Of a stretch of 64,000 nt of DNA, positions 27,326 to 37,680 are shown one piece after another. The notes under the pieces were generated by a model. The model saw only the letters and a program-made list of their open reading frames with translations, ran no database searches and was not told the origin of the DNA. Both the position numbers and the translations under genes were made by a program. Origin of the DNA: Xanthomonas bromi (GTDB lineage: Bacteria; Pseudomonadota; Gammaproteobacteria; Xanthomonadales; Xanthomonadaceae); assembly GCF_900092025.1 (NCBI RefSeq), contig NZ_FLTX01000027.1, positions 104,545 through 168,544 on the forward strand. Direction: 5' to 3'. The first letter of the stretch is position 1; the number at the start of each line of letters is the position of its first letter.

Positions 27326-29479
27326 ATGTCACACCGTCTCCCTATCGCCACGCAGTTGTGGTTCACCGCCGCGCTTGCCGTCGCCCTGCCCGTCGTCGTG
27401 GTCGTCGCCGGCTTTGCGCTGACGCTGTCGCACGCGGCCTTGCTGGGCACCAGCATCGTCGCTGCACTGGTCAGCGGCGCCTTGCTGGTCTGGGCAATCC
27501 GGTTTGCCAGCGAGTCGCTGCAGCTGGCCACCACCACACTGGACGCCTTCTCGCGCGGCAACTTCGATGTGGCCCTGCCGCAAGTGCGCGACGAGCAGGC
27601 CGGCGACGTCCTGCGCGGGCTGCGCAAGGTGCAGAGCGGCATCCGCCATGTCAACGAAGAGATCAACCGCGTCTCGCGCGAACACGATGCCGGGCAGATC
27701 GATGCGCGTATCGACGTGGCGCGCTTCGACGGCGATTTCCGCACCATGGGCGATGGCATCAACCGCATGGTGGCCGGTCATATCGCGGTGAAAAAACAGG
27801 CGATGGCGTGCGTGGCCGAGTTCGGCCGCGGCAATTTTTCCGCCGAACTCGAACGCCTGCCGGGCCAGAAGGCCTTCATCAACGACGTGGTGGACCAGAT
27901 CCGCGGCAACCTCACCGGCATGGTCGCCGAGGTCAACCGCATGTCGGCCGAGCACGATGCCGGCGATATCGACGTGGTCATCGACACCCGGCGCTTCACC
28001 GGCGATTTCCGCCGCATGGCCGAGAGCATCAATGCGATGGTGGCCAGCCATATCGCCGTCAAGAAACAGGCCATCGCCTGCGTCGACGAATTCGGCCGCG
28101 GCAACTTCACCGCGCAGCTGCCGTTGCTGCCGGGCAAGAAGCGCTTCATCAACGACACCATCGAACAGGTCCGCGGCAATCTCACCGGCCTGATCGCCGA
28201 GATCAACCACATGTCGGCCGAACACGAAGCCGGCGATATCGACGTGGTCATCGACAGCGCGCGCTTCAATGGCGACTTCCGCAGCATGGCGCTGGGCATC
28301 AATCAGATGGTCGGCGCGCACATCGCGGTCAAGAAACTGGCGATGGGTGTGGTGGCCGAGTTCGGCCGCGGCAACTTCGACGCGCCGCTGGCGCAGCTGC
28401 CGGGCAAAAAGGCCTTCATCAACGAGACCGTGGAACGCGCACGCGGCAACCTGCGCAGCATTTCCGAAGTGATCCAGGTCATGGGCGCGATGGCCGATGG
28501 CGACCTCACCCACACCGTGGAAGGCCGCTACGAAGGCGCATTCGCCGACATGCAGCGCTACGTCAACACCACCATGAGCCGACTCACCGAAATCGTCGAT
28601 GAGGTCAACCGCAACGCCGAAAACCTGGCCAGCGCGTCGGAAGAAGTCAGCGCCACCGCGCAGGCGCTCGCCCAGGCGGCCAGCGAACAGGCAGCCGGCG
28701 TCGAAGAAACCAGCGCCTCGCTGGAACAGATGACCGCCTCCATCGCGCAGAACACCGAAAACGCACGCGTCACCGACAGCATGGCCGCCAAGGCCGCCAG
28801 CGAAGCGGCCGACGGCGGCGACACCGTGCGCGCCACCGTGGTGGCGATGAAGGACATTGCCAAGAAGATCGGCATCATCGACGACATCGCGTATCAGACC
28901 AACCTGTTGGCGCTCAATGCCGCCATCGAAGCCGCGCGTGCCGGCGAACACGGCAAGGGCTTTGCGGTGGTGGCCGCCGAAGTACGCAAGCTCGCCGAGC
29001 GCAGCCAGATCGCCGCGCAGGAAATCGGCGAAGTGGCCGAATCCAGCGTGGAACTGGCCGAAAGCGCCGGCCGCGTGCTGGGCGAGATGGTGCCTTCGAT
29101 CCGCCGCACCTCCGACCTGGTGCAGGAAATCGCCGCCGCTTCCGAAGAACAGACTGCTGGCGTCAGCCAGATCAACACGGCCGTGGGCCAGTTGAACCAG
29201 ACCACGCAATCGGCCGCGGCCAATGCCGAAGAACTGGCTGCCACCTCCGAAGAAATGAGCGCGCAGGCCGAACAGCTGCAGCAGTTGATGGGCTTCTTCC
29301 GCCTGGGCAACGGTGGGCGCAGCGCCGGCGCAGGCAACAAGAGCGGCCCACGCCGTGTCTTGCCGGCCAGCCACTCGGCGCCGATCAGCGCACCGCCACG
29401 CCGCACCAACGTGCGTCAGCTCGGCGTGGTGGCGGCAACCGCCGATGCCATCGACGAATCGCAATTCGCCAGCTTCTGA
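27326..29479 (+). CDS. methyl-accepting chemotaxis protein with poly-HAMP array and no periplasmic domain
   Basis: 717 residues. Two N-terminal helices ([20 protein letters not shown] and [20 protein letters not shown]) are separated by only a few residues, so no periplasmic sensor exists. A HAMP-like region and three near-identical 90-residue units (residues 113-382) follow. The signalling domain has the MCP hairpin tip [20 protein letters not shown] then [20 protein letters not shown]. Methylation-region Glu/Gln repeats surround it ([37 protein letters not shown]). The protein ends DESQFASF with no CheR-tethering NWETF-type pentapeptide. It probably senses an intracellular or membrane-state signal. 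Encoded between cheA and cheW. Confidence 0.95.
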   Translation: MSHRLPIATQLWFTAALAVALPVVVVVAGFALTLSHAALLGTSIVAALVSGALLVWAIRFASESLQLATTTLDAFSRGNFDVALPQVRDEQAGDVLRGLRKVQSGIRHVNEEINRVSREHDAGQIDARIDVARFDGDFRTMGDGINRMVAGHIAVKKQAMACVAEFGRGNFSAELERLPGQKAFINDVVDQIRGNLTGMVAEVNRMSAEHDAGDIDVVIDTRRFTGDFRRMAESINAMVASHIAVKKQAIACVDEFGRGNFTAQLPLLPGKKRFINDTIEQVRGNLTGLIAEINHMSAEHEAGDIDVVIDSARFNGDFRSMALGINQMVGAHIAVKKLAMGVVAEFGRGNFDAPLAQLPGKKAFINETVERARGNLRSISEVIQVMGAMADGDLTHTVEGRYEGAFADMQRYVNTTMSRLTEIVDEVNRNAENLASASEEVSATAQALAQAASEQAAGVEETSASLEQMTASIAQNTENARVTDSMAAKAASEAADGGDTVRATVVAMKDIAKKIGIIDDIAYQTNLLALNAAIEAARAGEHGKGFAVVAAEVRKLAERSQIAAQEIGEVAESSVELAESAGRVLGEMVPSIRRTSDLVQEIAAASEEQTAGVSQINTAVGQLNQTTQSAAANAEELAATSEEMSAQAEQLQQLMGFFRLGNGGRSAGAGNKSGPRRVLPASHSAPISAPPRRTNVRQLGVVAATADAIDESQFASF
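27662..28471 (+). repeat. three tandem 90-codon repeats inside the receptor gene
   Basis: Units begin at 27662, 27932 and 28202 and end at 28471, each 270 bases. Each encodes a pattern like [15 protein letters not shown], then [29 protein letters not shown] and [10 protein letters not shown], resembling paired HAMP modules. Units 1-3 differ by scattered substitutions, so the duplication is not recent, but DNA identity is high enough to allow unit loss or gain by recombination. Confidence 0.85.
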
Positions 29480-29489
29480 GGAGCCGACG

Positions 29490-30005
29490 ATGCAAGCGCA
29501 CACTGCAACCAACCACGCCGTGCCGTCATCGACGGCACCGCAGCAATACCTCACGTTTTTGCTGGGCGGGGAGATGTTCGGCCTGGGCATCCTGGGCATC
29601 AAGGAAATCATCGAATACCGCGTCCCCACCGACGTGCCGATGATGCCGCCGGCGCTACGTGGGGTGATCAACCTGCGCGGCGCGGTCGTACCGGTGGTGG
29701 ACCTGCAGCAGCGCTTCGGCCGCAATGCCAGTGCGATCACCAAGCGCAGTTGCATCGTGATCGTGGAAATCGCGCACGGCCAGCTGCATCAGGTGCTTGG
29801 GTTGTTGGTGGATGCGGTCAGCGAAGTGTTGGAGATCGCGCCGGCCGACATCGTCGACACGCCCAGCTTCGGTGCCGGCATCGCGCGCGACTTCATCCAC
29901 GCCATGGGCAAGATCGGCGAGCGCTTCGTGATCCTGCTCGATGCCGATGCCGTGCTGGGCAACCATGCACTCGCCCAGCTCCCGGCCGCCGAACTGGCAG
30001 CCTGA
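29490..30005 (+). CDS. cheW: chemotaxis coupling protein CheW
   Basis: 171 residues, MQAHTATNHAVPSSTAPQQY then LTFLLGGEMFGLGILGIKEI, the first SH3-like barrel, and the conserved ALRGVINLRGAVVPVVDLQQ loop. It links the receptor to CheA at the cytoplasmic face of the membrane. It starts 10 bases after the receptor stop, with GGAG just upstream. Confidence 0.95.
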   Translation: MQAHTATNHAVPSSTAPQQYLTFLLGGEMFGLGILGIKEIIEYRVPTDVPMMPPALRGVINLRGAVVPVVDLQQRFGRNASAITKRSCIVIVEIAHGQLHQVLGLLVDAVSEVLEIAPADIVDTPSFGAGIARDFIHAMGKIGERFVILLDADAVLGNHALAQLPAAELAA

Positions 30006-30031
30006 TCTCACGCATGCACCCGAGGACTCCC

Positions 30032-31315
30032 ATGCGCCCTGCTCTTCTCTCCTGCAACTGCACGCTGGCCGGCCCGGTTCTGGTCGTGGACGACAGCGTG
30101 GTCCAGCGCGAACACGCCATGGCGTTATGTCGCCAGCTCGGCGCCAACATGGTCGACGGCGCAGTCGACGGGCACGCGGCACTGGCATGGCTGACGCATG
30201 CTCAGGCGCCATCGTTGCTGCTGGTCGACCTGGAAATGCCTGGCATGGACGGCGTGCAACTGCTCGATGCCCTGGCGCGCGGTAAATACGGCGTGCCGGT
30301 GGTGGTGGTGTCGCAACGTGGCAGCGCCTTGATCGATGCGGTGATGCAACTCAGCCGCAGTGCCGGCGTGCGCGTGCTGGGCGGCATCGAAAAGCCGATG
30401 AACCTGCAGGACCTGGCCACCGTGCTGGATTGCGAACCGGAGCCGGCCGCGGGCGCACCGGTATTCGCCCCGGCGGCGATTTCGCCGCTGATGTCCAGCG
30501 GCGGTGCAGCCGCCTCGCGTCTGGATCGTGCCATGCGCCGCGGCGAAATCCGTGTGGCCTACCAGCCCAAACTCGATCTGCAAGACGGCCGCCTGCGCGG
30601 CGTGGAAGCGCTCGCACGTTGGCGCCGCCCGCAAGGCGACATGATCGGGCCGGACCGCTTCATTCCGCTGGCCGAACGCGAAGGCTTGATCCATGCATTG
30701 ACCCAGCAGGTGATCGACAAGGCCATTGCGCAATTGGTGGAGTGGCGCGCCGAAGGCTTCGATCTGAGCCTGGCATTGAACCTCTCGCCCAGGCTGCTGG
30801 GCGAAGATCATTTTCTTGAAGAACTGTGCGCCAAGCTCAGCGACAACGGCCTAAGCCCGGCCGATCTGGTGCTGGAACTCACCGAAAGCGCCATCGTGGA
30901 GCCGGCCAATGCCTTGAGCATGCTCGCGCGTTTGCGCCTGCACGGTTTCGGGCTGTCCATCGACGATTACGGCACCGGTTTCTCGTCGCTGCAACGCCTG
31001 GCCAGCATTCCCTTCACCGAACTCAAACTGGACCGCAGCTTTGTGCAGGCCGCGCATCGCAGCCGCAGCCAGCGCACCGTGCTCGAATCCACGCTGGAAC
31101 TGGCGCATCGCTTGGAACTCACCGCCGTGGCCGAAGGCGTGGAAACGCCCGACGACTGGCGGCTGCTGCGCGAACTCGGCTGCGACCTGGCGCAAGGCTA
31201 TCTGATGGCGTCGCCGATGCCCGGGCCGATGCTGTCGGAGTGGTGGCGCGAACATGCCGTGCGCATCGCGCGTCTGAGCGACACGACCCTCCCCAGCGAT
31301 GCGGATGTGGCCTGA
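30032..31315 (+). CDS. REC-EAL protein: response regulator with c-di-GMP phosphodiesterase domain
   Basis: 427 residues from ATG 30032 (CGAGGA about 6 bases upstream; an in-frame ATG at 30014 is less favoured). Receiver: GPVLVVDDSVVQREHAMALC, phospho-Asp in LLLVDLEMPGMDGVQLLDAL and Lys in GGIEKPMNLQDLA. The EAL domain keeps its catalytic residues: GVEALARWRRP (EAL), LALNLSPRLL, LELTESAIVE, SIDDYGTGFSSLQRL, ELKLDRSFV and AVAEGVETPDDW. It is predicted to hydrolyse c-di-GMP to pGpG when phosphorylated by CheA. No separate cheY is in the operon, so this is the apparent output. Start of cheR is 3 bases downstream. Confidence 0.93.
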   Translation: MRPALLSCNCTLAGPVLVVDDSVVQREHAMALCRQLGANMVDGAVDGHAALAWLTHAQAPSLLLVDLEMPGMDGVQLLDALARGKYGVPVVVVSQRGSALIDAVMQLSRSAGVRVLGGIEKPMNLQDLATVLDCEPEPAAGAPVFAPAAISPLMSSGGAAASRLDRAMRRGEIRVAYQPKLDLQDGRLRGVEALARWRRPQGDMIGPDRFIPLAEREGLIHALTQQVIDKAIAQLVEWRAEGFDLSLALNLSPRLLGEDHFLEELCAKLSDNGLSPADLVLELTESAIVEPANALSMLARLRLHGFGLSIDDYGTGFSSLQRLASIPFTELKLDRSFVQAAHRSRSQRTVLESTLELAHRLELTAVAEGVETPDDWRLLRELGCDLAQGYLMASPMPGPMLSEWWREHAVRIARLSDTTLPSDADVA

Positions 31316-31318
31316 GCC

Positions 31319-32125
31319 ATGAGTACCGCCACCGCCATCACCGAACAGGAGTTCGGCCGCTTCCAGCGCTTCATCTTCGAAGCAGCCGGCATCAGCATTT
31401 CCTCGGGTAAAAAAGCCATGTTGTGCGGCCGGCTGGGCAAGCGTCTGCGCGAACATCAGTTCAGCACCTACACGCAGTATCTGCAGTTGCTGGAGAGCCG
31501 CCAGGACCGTGCGGAGATCCAGACCGCGATCGACCTGCTCACCACCAACGAAACCTATTTTTTCCGCGAGCCCAAACATTTCGACTTGCTACGCAAGCTG
31601 GCCGGCGAACACCGCGGCGGGCTGCCGTTCCGCTGCTGGAGCGCTGCCAGTTCCAGCGGCGAAGAGGCCTACAGCATGGCCATGGTGCTGGACGACACCT
31701 TGCAGGGCCGCCCGTTCGAAGTGGTCGGCAGCGACATCAGCACCCGCGTGCTGGCCAAGGCACGTACCGGCCATTACGCGCTGCAACGCATCGACGGCAT
31801 CCCGCAGGCGTATCTCAAACGCTATTGCCTGCGGGGCCAGGGCGAGTACGACGGCACCTTGCTGGTGGAGCGACGCCTGCGCGAGCGCGTGCAGTTCGTG
31901 CACGCCAATCTCAACACCGCGTTGCCGACACTGGGCAGTTTCGATGCGATTTTCCTGCGTAATGTGATGATCTATTTCAATGGCCAGACCAAGCGCGAAG
32001 TCATCCTGCGCGTGCTGTCCAACCTCAAATCGGGTGGGCATTTCTGCATCGGCCATTCGGAAAGCCTGAGCGAACTCGACATCGATCTGGTCCAGGTGGC
32101 ACCCTCGATTTTCCGCAAGGCATGA
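31319..32125 (+). CDS. cheR: chemotaxis receptor methyltransferase CheR
   Basis: 268 residues. N-terminal helical domain ([20 protein letters not shown]), then [21 protein letters not shown]-binding [35 protein letters not shown] and [12 protein letters not shown]. It methylates glutamates on the receptor. The last bases overlap cheB by four (ATGA), indicating translational coupling. Confidence 0.96.
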   Translation: MSTATAITEQEFGRFQRFIFEAAGISISSGKKAMLCGRLGKRLREHQFSTYTQYLQLLESRQDRAEIQTAIDLLTTNETYFFREPKHFDLLRKLAGEHRGGLPFRCWSAASSSGEEAYSMAMVLDDTLQGRPFEVVGSDISTRVLAKARTGHYALQRIDGIPQAYLKRYCLRGQGEYDGTLLVERRLRERVQFVHANLNTALPTLGSFDAIFLRNVMIYFNGQTKREVILRVLSNLKSGGHFCIGHSESLSELDIDLVQVAPSIFRKA

Positions 32126-33261
32126 CCCAAGGATTCACCGTGTCGACAGCGTTCAACCGCCCCACTGCCAGCCCGACTGCCAGCCCCAAGACCATCAAGG
32201 CGCTGGTGGTCGATGACTCCGCTGTGGTGCGCCAGGTACTGGTGAACGTGCTCAACGACGCGGCCGACATCGAGGTGATCGCCACCGCCGCCGACCCGTT
32301 GCTTGCCATAGAGAAAATGCGCAGGCAGTGGCCGGACGTGATCGTGCTGGACGTGGAAATGCCGCGTATGGATGGCATCACCTTCCTGCGCAAGATCATG
32401 AGCGAGCGGCCCACGCCGGTGGTGATCTGCTCCACGCTCACCGAAAAAGGCGCGCGCGTCACCATGGATGCGCTGGCCGCCGGCGCGGTGGCCGTGGTGA
32501 CCAAACCCCGGCTGGGGCTCAAGCAATTTCTCACCGACTCTGCCGACGAACTGGTGGCCACCGTGCGCAGCGCCGCACGCGCCAACGTCAAGCGGCTGGT
32601 CGCGCGCGCGACAGCCGCGCCGCTGGAGGCCGAGGTCAAACACACTGCCGATGTGATCCTGCCGGCGCAGAGCGGGCGCGCGCTGGCGCAGACCACCGAA
32701 CGCATCGTCGCCATCGGCACCTCCACCGGCGGCACCCAGGCGCTGGAAGAAGTGCTCACTGCATTGCCGCGCGTCTGTCCCGGCATCGTGATCGTGCAGC
32801 ACATGCCGGAGAAGTTCACCGCCGCCTTCGCTGCACGTCTCAACGGCTTGTGCCAGATCGCAGTGAAGGAAGCTGCCAATAACGACCGCGTGATGCCGGG
32901 CCGCGCATTGATCGCTCCTGGCGGCAAGCATCTGCTGCTGCGCCGCAGCGGCGCGCAGTATTTCGTCGAAGTGCTGGAAGGCCCACCGGTCAACCGGCAT
33001 CGCCCGTCGGTGGATGTGCTGTTTCGCTCGGCCGCGCGTGCGGCCGGCAGCAATGCGCTGGGCATCATCATGACCGGCATGGGCGACGACGGCGCCGCCG
33101 GCCTGCTGGAAATGCGCCAGGCCGGCGCACGCACGGTGGCGCAGGACGAGCAGACCAGCATCGTGTTCGGCATGCCCAAGGAAGCGATCAAACGCGGCGG
33201 CGCAGATCGCATCCTGCCGCTGGGCGCAATGGCACGCGAGATCGTGACGCAGCTGCAGTAA
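32122..33261 (+). CDS. cheB: chemotaxis protein-glutamate methylesterase CheB
   Basis: 379 residues. Receiver with phospho-Asp in [20 protein letters not shown] and Lys in [11 protein letters not shown] linker of ~45 residues leads to the methylesterase with Ser in [16 protein letters not shown], His in [16 protein letters not shown] and Asp in [17 protein letters not shown]. It removes receptor methyl groups when phosphorylated by CheA. It is the last gene of the operon; a short hairpin-forming repeat lies about 170 bases downstream. Confidence 0.96.
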   Translation: MTQGFTVSTAFNRPTASPTASPKTIKALVVDDSAVVRQVLVNVLNDAADIEVIATAADPLLAIEKMRRQWPDVIVLDVEMPRMDGITFLRKIMSERPTPVVICSTLTEKGARVTMDALAAGAVAVVTKPRLGLKQFLTDSADELVATVRSAARANVKRLVARATAAPLEAEVKHTADVILPAQSGRALAQTTERIVAIGTSTGGTQALEEVLTALPRVCPGIVIVQHMPEKFTAAFAARLNGLCQIAVKEAANNDRVMPGRALIAPGGKHLLLRRSGAQYFVEVLEGPPVNRHRPSVDVLFRSAARAAGSNALGIIMTGMGDDGAAGLLEMRQAGARTVAQDEQTSIVFGMPKEAIKRGGADRILPLGAMAREIVTQLQ

Positions 33262-33429
33262 GACGTCTACGTCACGCGCGAAAGGTCTCTGACAGAACCA
33301 CCGCGTCTTCTGCTCGACAGAGCCTGTGCATCTGCTGGACACAACCACTGCGTGTGTTCCAACCGAACCACTGCGCCTGGGGAGGACCGACGCGCGCATT
33401 TTTCCTATCCATCACAGGCCGCCACATTC

Positions 33430-33453
33430 CCTTCTCGCGCCTGCGGGAGAAGG
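33430..33453. repeat. hairpin-forming intergenic repeat after cheB
   Basis: CCTTCTCGCGCCTGCGGGAGAAGG folds into an imperfect 10-11 bp stem and is followed by TGCCCGAAGGGCGGATGAGG. This is a very common Xanthomonas intergenic motif. It lies between convergent cheB and the phospholipase gene and may double as a terminator. Only one copy is in this window. Confidence 0.55.
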
Positions 33454-33494
33454 TGCCCGAAGGGCGGATGAGGGCAAACCCCCTGAGCAGGCAG

Positions 33495-35057
33495 TTACAG
33501 CTGCGACTCCAGCGGCAACCAGCCCATCACCGTCGCTGCGCCACGCCGCCACACGCTCGCGGCCGGCTCGCGCGACCACACCTCCGGCGGCTGTGCGGCA
33601 TCGTCATGCCAACGCAGCTGGCCCTGGTCCAGGGTCACGCGGTAACTCACCGGTGCACTGACCTTGTGGTTGTACAGCCGTTCCAGTTCTGCGGTGACCA
33701 CGCGGTCGTTGAACAGCAGGCCCATTTCGGTATTGAGGTTCATCGAGCGCGGGTCGAGGTTGAACGAACCGATGAAGCCGCTGCTGTCGTCGACCACGAA
33801 GGCCTTGGTGTGCAGGCTGGCGCCGCTGGAACCGAACAGGCTGCCGTCCGGTTTGCCCATCGGCTTGAGCTCGTGCAGGCGCACGCCCTGCTGCAGCAGA
33901 GGCACGCGATAGCCGGCATAGCCGCTGTGCACCGCCACCACATCGTTGGCCGCCAACGAGTTGGTCAGGATGCTCACCCGTACATCGCGCTGGCGCAGGT
34001 TGCCGATCCAACGCATGCCTTCGTCACCCGGCACGAAATACGGCGAAATCACTTTCAGTTCGCGCTGCGCATGCGCCATTTCGCCGATCAGCACCGGCGT
34101 CATCCAGTTGGCTTGCGGCTGCGCGCCTTCGGCTTTTTCCGGCGGATCGGAGACGATGCGCGCCTGCGACACCCAATGCACCGGGCGGTCGCCCTGCATC
34201 AGTTCGCGCACGCTGGGCGAACGCTGTAAGCGCTCCACATACGGGTGCGCGCGCGTCGACGCCATGCCGGCATCCAGGCTGCCACGCAACGCCTCCAGCG
34301 CTTGCGGCATTGCGGTGACCAGCGCCGACAACGGCAAGGCGTTGGGGCTGTTCCAGTATGCGTCGAACACCTGCTCGGCCTGGCCCACCGCCGGCCCCAT
34401 CAGCGCTGCATCCATGTCCATGAAATTGGTGTCACGTGCCGCGTCGAAGTATTCGTCGCCCACATTGCGCCCACCCACCACCGCGATGCGGCCATCGGCA
34501 ATCCAGGCCTTGTTGTGCATGCGACGGTTGATGCTGAACATGCGCATCACCAGTTCCACACCCCGCATCAAGGTGCCTTCGCGCGCGCGCGTCGGGTTGA
34601 ACAGGCGAATCTCGATCATCGGGTGGCTATCCAGCGCCGCCAGCACCGAATCGCTGCCGTGGATATTCATGTCGTCCAGTAACAGACGAACGCGCACGCC
34701 GCGATCGGCCGCACGCAGCAATTCGTTGTGCAGCAGGTTGCCGGTGAAATCGGCGTGCCAGATGTAGTACTGCAGGTCCAGGCTGCGCCCGGCCGCACGC
34801 GCGGTGAGTGCACGCACCGCGAACGCATCGACGTTGTCCGGCAGGATCACCATGCCGGTCCGATCGGCATGCGCCTGTTGCAAGGGCGCCACCACCGTGT
34901 CGATCGGCGTCGCCACTGCCGTGGCAGGCAGCACATGACTGACCGGGCCACGTTGGCGGTCGGCAAAGCGTCCATAGCCGTACAGCGACAGCACGCTGGC
35001 CAACACCAGCAGGACCAGCGCACTACCGAACCATTTGAAAACCTTCCGCTTCGTCAC
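33495..35057 (-). CDS. phospholipase D-family / cardiolipin synthase-like protein
   Basis: 520 residues. N-terminal membrane anchor (ALVLLVLASVLSLYGYGRF). Two HKD motifs are present: HNKAWIADGRIAVVGGRN and HTKAFVVDDSSGFIGSFN, both with downstream GG/GS-x-N. Spacing and length resemble ClsC/YmdC-type cardiolipin synthases, which act at the periplasmic face of the inner membrane by transferring a phosphatidyl group between phospholipids. A nuclease-type role is less likely given two separate HKD motifs and the anchor. No partner macrodomain gene (YmdB) is adjacent. Confidence 0.88.
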   Translation of the reverse strand: MTKRKVFKWFGSALVLLVLASVLSLYGYGRFADRQRGPVSHVLPATAVATPIDTVVAPLQQAHADRTGMVILPDNVDAFAVRALTARAAGRSLDLQYYIWHADFTGNLLHNELLRAADRGVRVRLLLDDMNIHGSDSVLAALDSHPMIEIRLFNPTRAREGTLMRGVELVMRMFSINRRMHNKAWIADGRIAVVGGRNVGDEYFDAARDTNFMDMDAALMGPAVGQAEQVFDAYWNSPNALPLSALVTAMPQALEALRGSLDAGMASTRAHPYVERLQRSPSVRELMQGDRPVHWVSQARIVSDPPEKAEGAQPQANWMTPVLIGEMAHAQRELKVISPYFVPGDEGMRWIGNLRQRDVRVSILTNSLAANDVVAVHSGYAGYRVPLLQQGVRLHELKPMGKPDGSLFGSSGASLHTKAFVVDDSSGFIGSFNLDPRSMNLNTEMGLLFNDRVVTAELERLYNHKVSAPVSYRVTLDQGQLRWHDDAAQPPEVWSREPAASVWRRGAATVMGWLPLESQL

Positions 35058-35283
35058 CGCCGGCTCCGCGAATCACAGCGCGGCAGTGTAGGGCCCGCGC
35101 GCGCAGACCGGTGTGCAGACGCCGCCACGAGCGGACTCAACAACGCAGGTCAAAAACAGTGCACTTACTTGAGGCCTTCACTACCATGATGGCGCGTATG
35201 GTCAGCGATAGGACTCGCACAGCGTTCTCAGACAAGCCGCGCGCAAGCTACCGAAGCAACAACCTCGCGCGCCACGCCGCGGC

Positions 35284-37386
35284 TTACCAGATGGTCACGC
35301 GCTCCCTGTCGCCGCGCACCATCGCATCACCAGGCTTGCACTGGAAGGCCTGCGCAAATGCCGGCATGTTCGACGGCGCGCCATTGGCGCGGAAATTCGC
35401 CGGCGCGTGCGGATCGGTGTTCAAGCGTACGCGTAATTCGCCATCGGTGAAATTGCGGCGCCACACGGTTGCCCAGTTCATGAAGAAGCGCTGGCCCTGC
35501 GAATAGCCGTCGATGTCCTTGTTGGCGGCGGGCTGTTCCTGCAATGCCATCTGCAAGGCGTCGTAGGCCACGGTCAGGCCGCCCAGATCGCCGATGTTTT
35601 CGCCCAGTGTCAGCTTGCCTTTGACGTGTACGCCTTTGATCGCTTCATAGCCGTCGAACTGCGCCACCAGCTGATCGGTGCGCTCGTTGAACAACTTGCG
35701 GTCCGCATCGGTCCACCAGCTGTCGAAATTGCCCTTGGCATCGAACTGGCTGCCGGAATCGTCGTAGCCGTGCATCATTTCGTGCCCGATCACCGCGCCG
35801 ATGCCGCCGTAGTTCAACGCCGGATCGGCCTTGGGGTCGAAGAACGGCGGCTGCAGGATCGCTGCCGGAAATACGATCTCGTTGCGGGTGGCGTTGTAGT
35901 ACGCATTCACCGTCTGCGGCGTCATGTGCCACTCGCGCTTGTCGACCGGCTTGCCGATCTTGTCCAGCATGTAGCGGTAGTTGAATGCCTGTGCGGCCTG
36001 CATGTTGGCGAGGAATCCGTCGCCACGCGTTTCCAGGCCGGACCAATCGCGCCACTGGTCCGGATACCCGATCTTCGGGGTGAAGCTGGCCCATTTTTCC
36101 AATGCGCGCTGTTTGGTTTCCGCGCTCATCCAGTCGAGCTTTTCCAGCCGTGCCTTGAGCGCTGCCGACAGGTTCTGCACCAGTTGCTGCATCTGCGCCT
36201 TCGATTCGGCCGGGAAGGCAGATTGCACGTACAGCTGGCCCAACGCCTCGCCCAGCGCCGCGTTGACCGCATTCAAGGTGCGCTTCCAGCGCGGCAGCAT
36301 GTCCTGCTGGCCACGCAGGGTCTTTGCATAGAAATCGAAGTTGGCCTGCTCGAACGGCTTGGCCAGATACGGCGCCGCTTCGTCGATGCTATGGAAGCGC
36401 AGATAGGCTTTCCAGGTCTCGACCGGGGTATCGGCCAACATCGTATCGAGCTCGGCGAAGTAGCCCGGCTGGCTCAGCGAGAATGTGCCGGCCGGCACCT
36501 TGAGCGCCGCGAAGAACGCCTTCCAGTCGAAGTGCGGCGTGATGGCGTTGGCGCCGGCCACGTCGACCGGGTTGTAGCGCTTGGCCGGATCGCGCAGTTC
36601 GATGCGCGACAACGACGCATTGGCAAGGCGCGTCTCAAACGCCATCACCGCCTTGGCCTGGGTGGCCGCCTGCGCTGCCGGAACGCCCGACAGTTCCAGC
36701 ATCCGCGCGATATAGGCCACGTACTGCTCGCGGATCTTTGCCTGCGCCGGATCGGTGTAATAGCCCTTTTCCGGCAAGGCCAGACCGCCCTGCCCCGCGT
36801 AGGCGATCGTTTGTTCGGAATTCTTGTAGTCGGCATTGGCGCCGAACGAAAACACGAAGCCCTGGCCTTGCGCATAGCTGTTGCGCAACCACGCGGCGAT
36901 GGCCGGCGCATCGGTCAGCGCATCGATGTCCTTCAACTGCGGCTGCAGCGGGGCGATGCCGGCCTTGTCGATCGCCGCTTCATCCGAGCCGGTCCGCCAT
37001 AGATCGGCGATCTTGGCATCCACCGACCCGGCCGACAGATTGCCGCGCGCCAATTGCTCCACCAGCGCATGCTGGATGGTCAGCGAGCGCTCGGCCAGCA
37101 CCTCGAAACTGCCCCAGCTGGTGCGGTCGGACGGCACCGGATTGGCCTTGAGCCACTTGGCGTTGACGAATCCATTGAGGTCCTGGCACGCCGCGATGGT
37201 CGGATCCAGATCGCCGCTGCCGAATGCCACGATCGGCGCATCCAGCTTGGACACATCCACCTTGGTCGGGACCGGCTGCGCTGCGGGGGGCGCCACCTTG
37301 CCCGTGTCGTCGGAGGCGCCGCACGCAGACAGGGCTACCACGATGGCCACCGCAAGCGACAGCGGAGCGAACTTGCGCAACTTCAT
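35284..37386 (-). CDS. M13-family (neprilysin-like) zinc metallopeptidase, lipoprotein
   Basis: 700 residues from ATG 37386. Signal ends VALSACGAS, a lipobox, so the protein is lipid-anchored in the envelope. The N-terminal M13 domain carries FVNAKWLKANPVPSDRTSWG. The catalytic part carries NAYYNATRNEIVFPAAILQP, the zinc motif VIGHEMMHGYDDSGSQFD (HExxH) and the third ligand in TLGENIGDLGGLTVA. The C terminus CKPGDAM ends in W, as is usual for the family. It should cut short peptides in the periplasm. An open frame nine codons longer exists but adds no signal feature. Confidence 0.95.
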   Translation of the reverse strand: MKLRKFAPLSLAVAIVVALSACGASDDTGKVAPPAAQPVPTKVDVSKLDAPIVAFGSGDLDPTIAACQDLNGFVNAKWLKANPVPSDRTSWGSFEVLAERSLTIQHALVEQLARGNLSAGSVDAKIADLWRTGSDEAAIDKAGIAPLQPQLKDIDALTDAPAIAAWLRNSYAQGQGFVFSFGANADYKNSEQTIAYAGQGGLALPEKGYYTDPAQAKIREQYVAYIARMLELSGVPAAQAATQAKAVMAFETRLANASLSRIELRDPAKRYNPVDVAGANAITPHFDWKAFFAALKVPAGTFSLSQPGYFAELDTMLADTPVETWKAYLRFHSIDEAAPYLAKPFEQANFDFYAKTLRGQQDMLPRWKRTLNAVNAALGEALGQLYVQSAFPAESKAQMQQLVQNLSAALKARLEKLDWMSAETKQRALEKWASFTPKIGYPDQWRDWSGLETRGDGFLANMQAAQAFNYRYMLDKIGKPVDKREWHMTPQTVNAYYNATRNEIVFPAAILQPPFFDPKADPALNYGGIGAVIGHEMMHGYDDSGSQFDAKGNFDSWWTDADRKLFNERTDQLVAQFDGYEAIKGVHVKGKLTLGENIGDLGGLTVAYDALQMALQEQPAANKDIDGYSQGQRFFMNWATVWRRNFTDGELRVRLNTDPHAPANFRANGAPSNMPAFAQAFQCKPGDAMVRGDRERVTIW

Positions 37387-37680
37387 TGAATTCTCCAAGC
37401 CATGACCGCGCATGCGCGGTCGAAAAAAGTCGGCAGCCGGTTGGAAGCGACTGCGAAGAGCGGCGCATCAAACGGCGCTCGCCTCTTCTTCAGCCGCTTG
37501 ACGACCGGCCACACCGGATCACTGCAACGGCACCGCAACGTCATAGCGTCGGATGCCGTGCCTTCTCGAAAGTCGTTGTAGCGACAGCCCACATGCGCGT
37601 CTGCATCGACCGCTGACGCCGCACCACTCACCTCTCAACCCACAGCTGCCCCCCGGCGCAGCGCGCGCCATCGCATGCAG

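Noticed and set aside
27329..29755. 808-codon minus-strand open frame
   Set aside because: Antisense shadow of the receptor gene; its repeats merely mirror the receptor's internal repeats.
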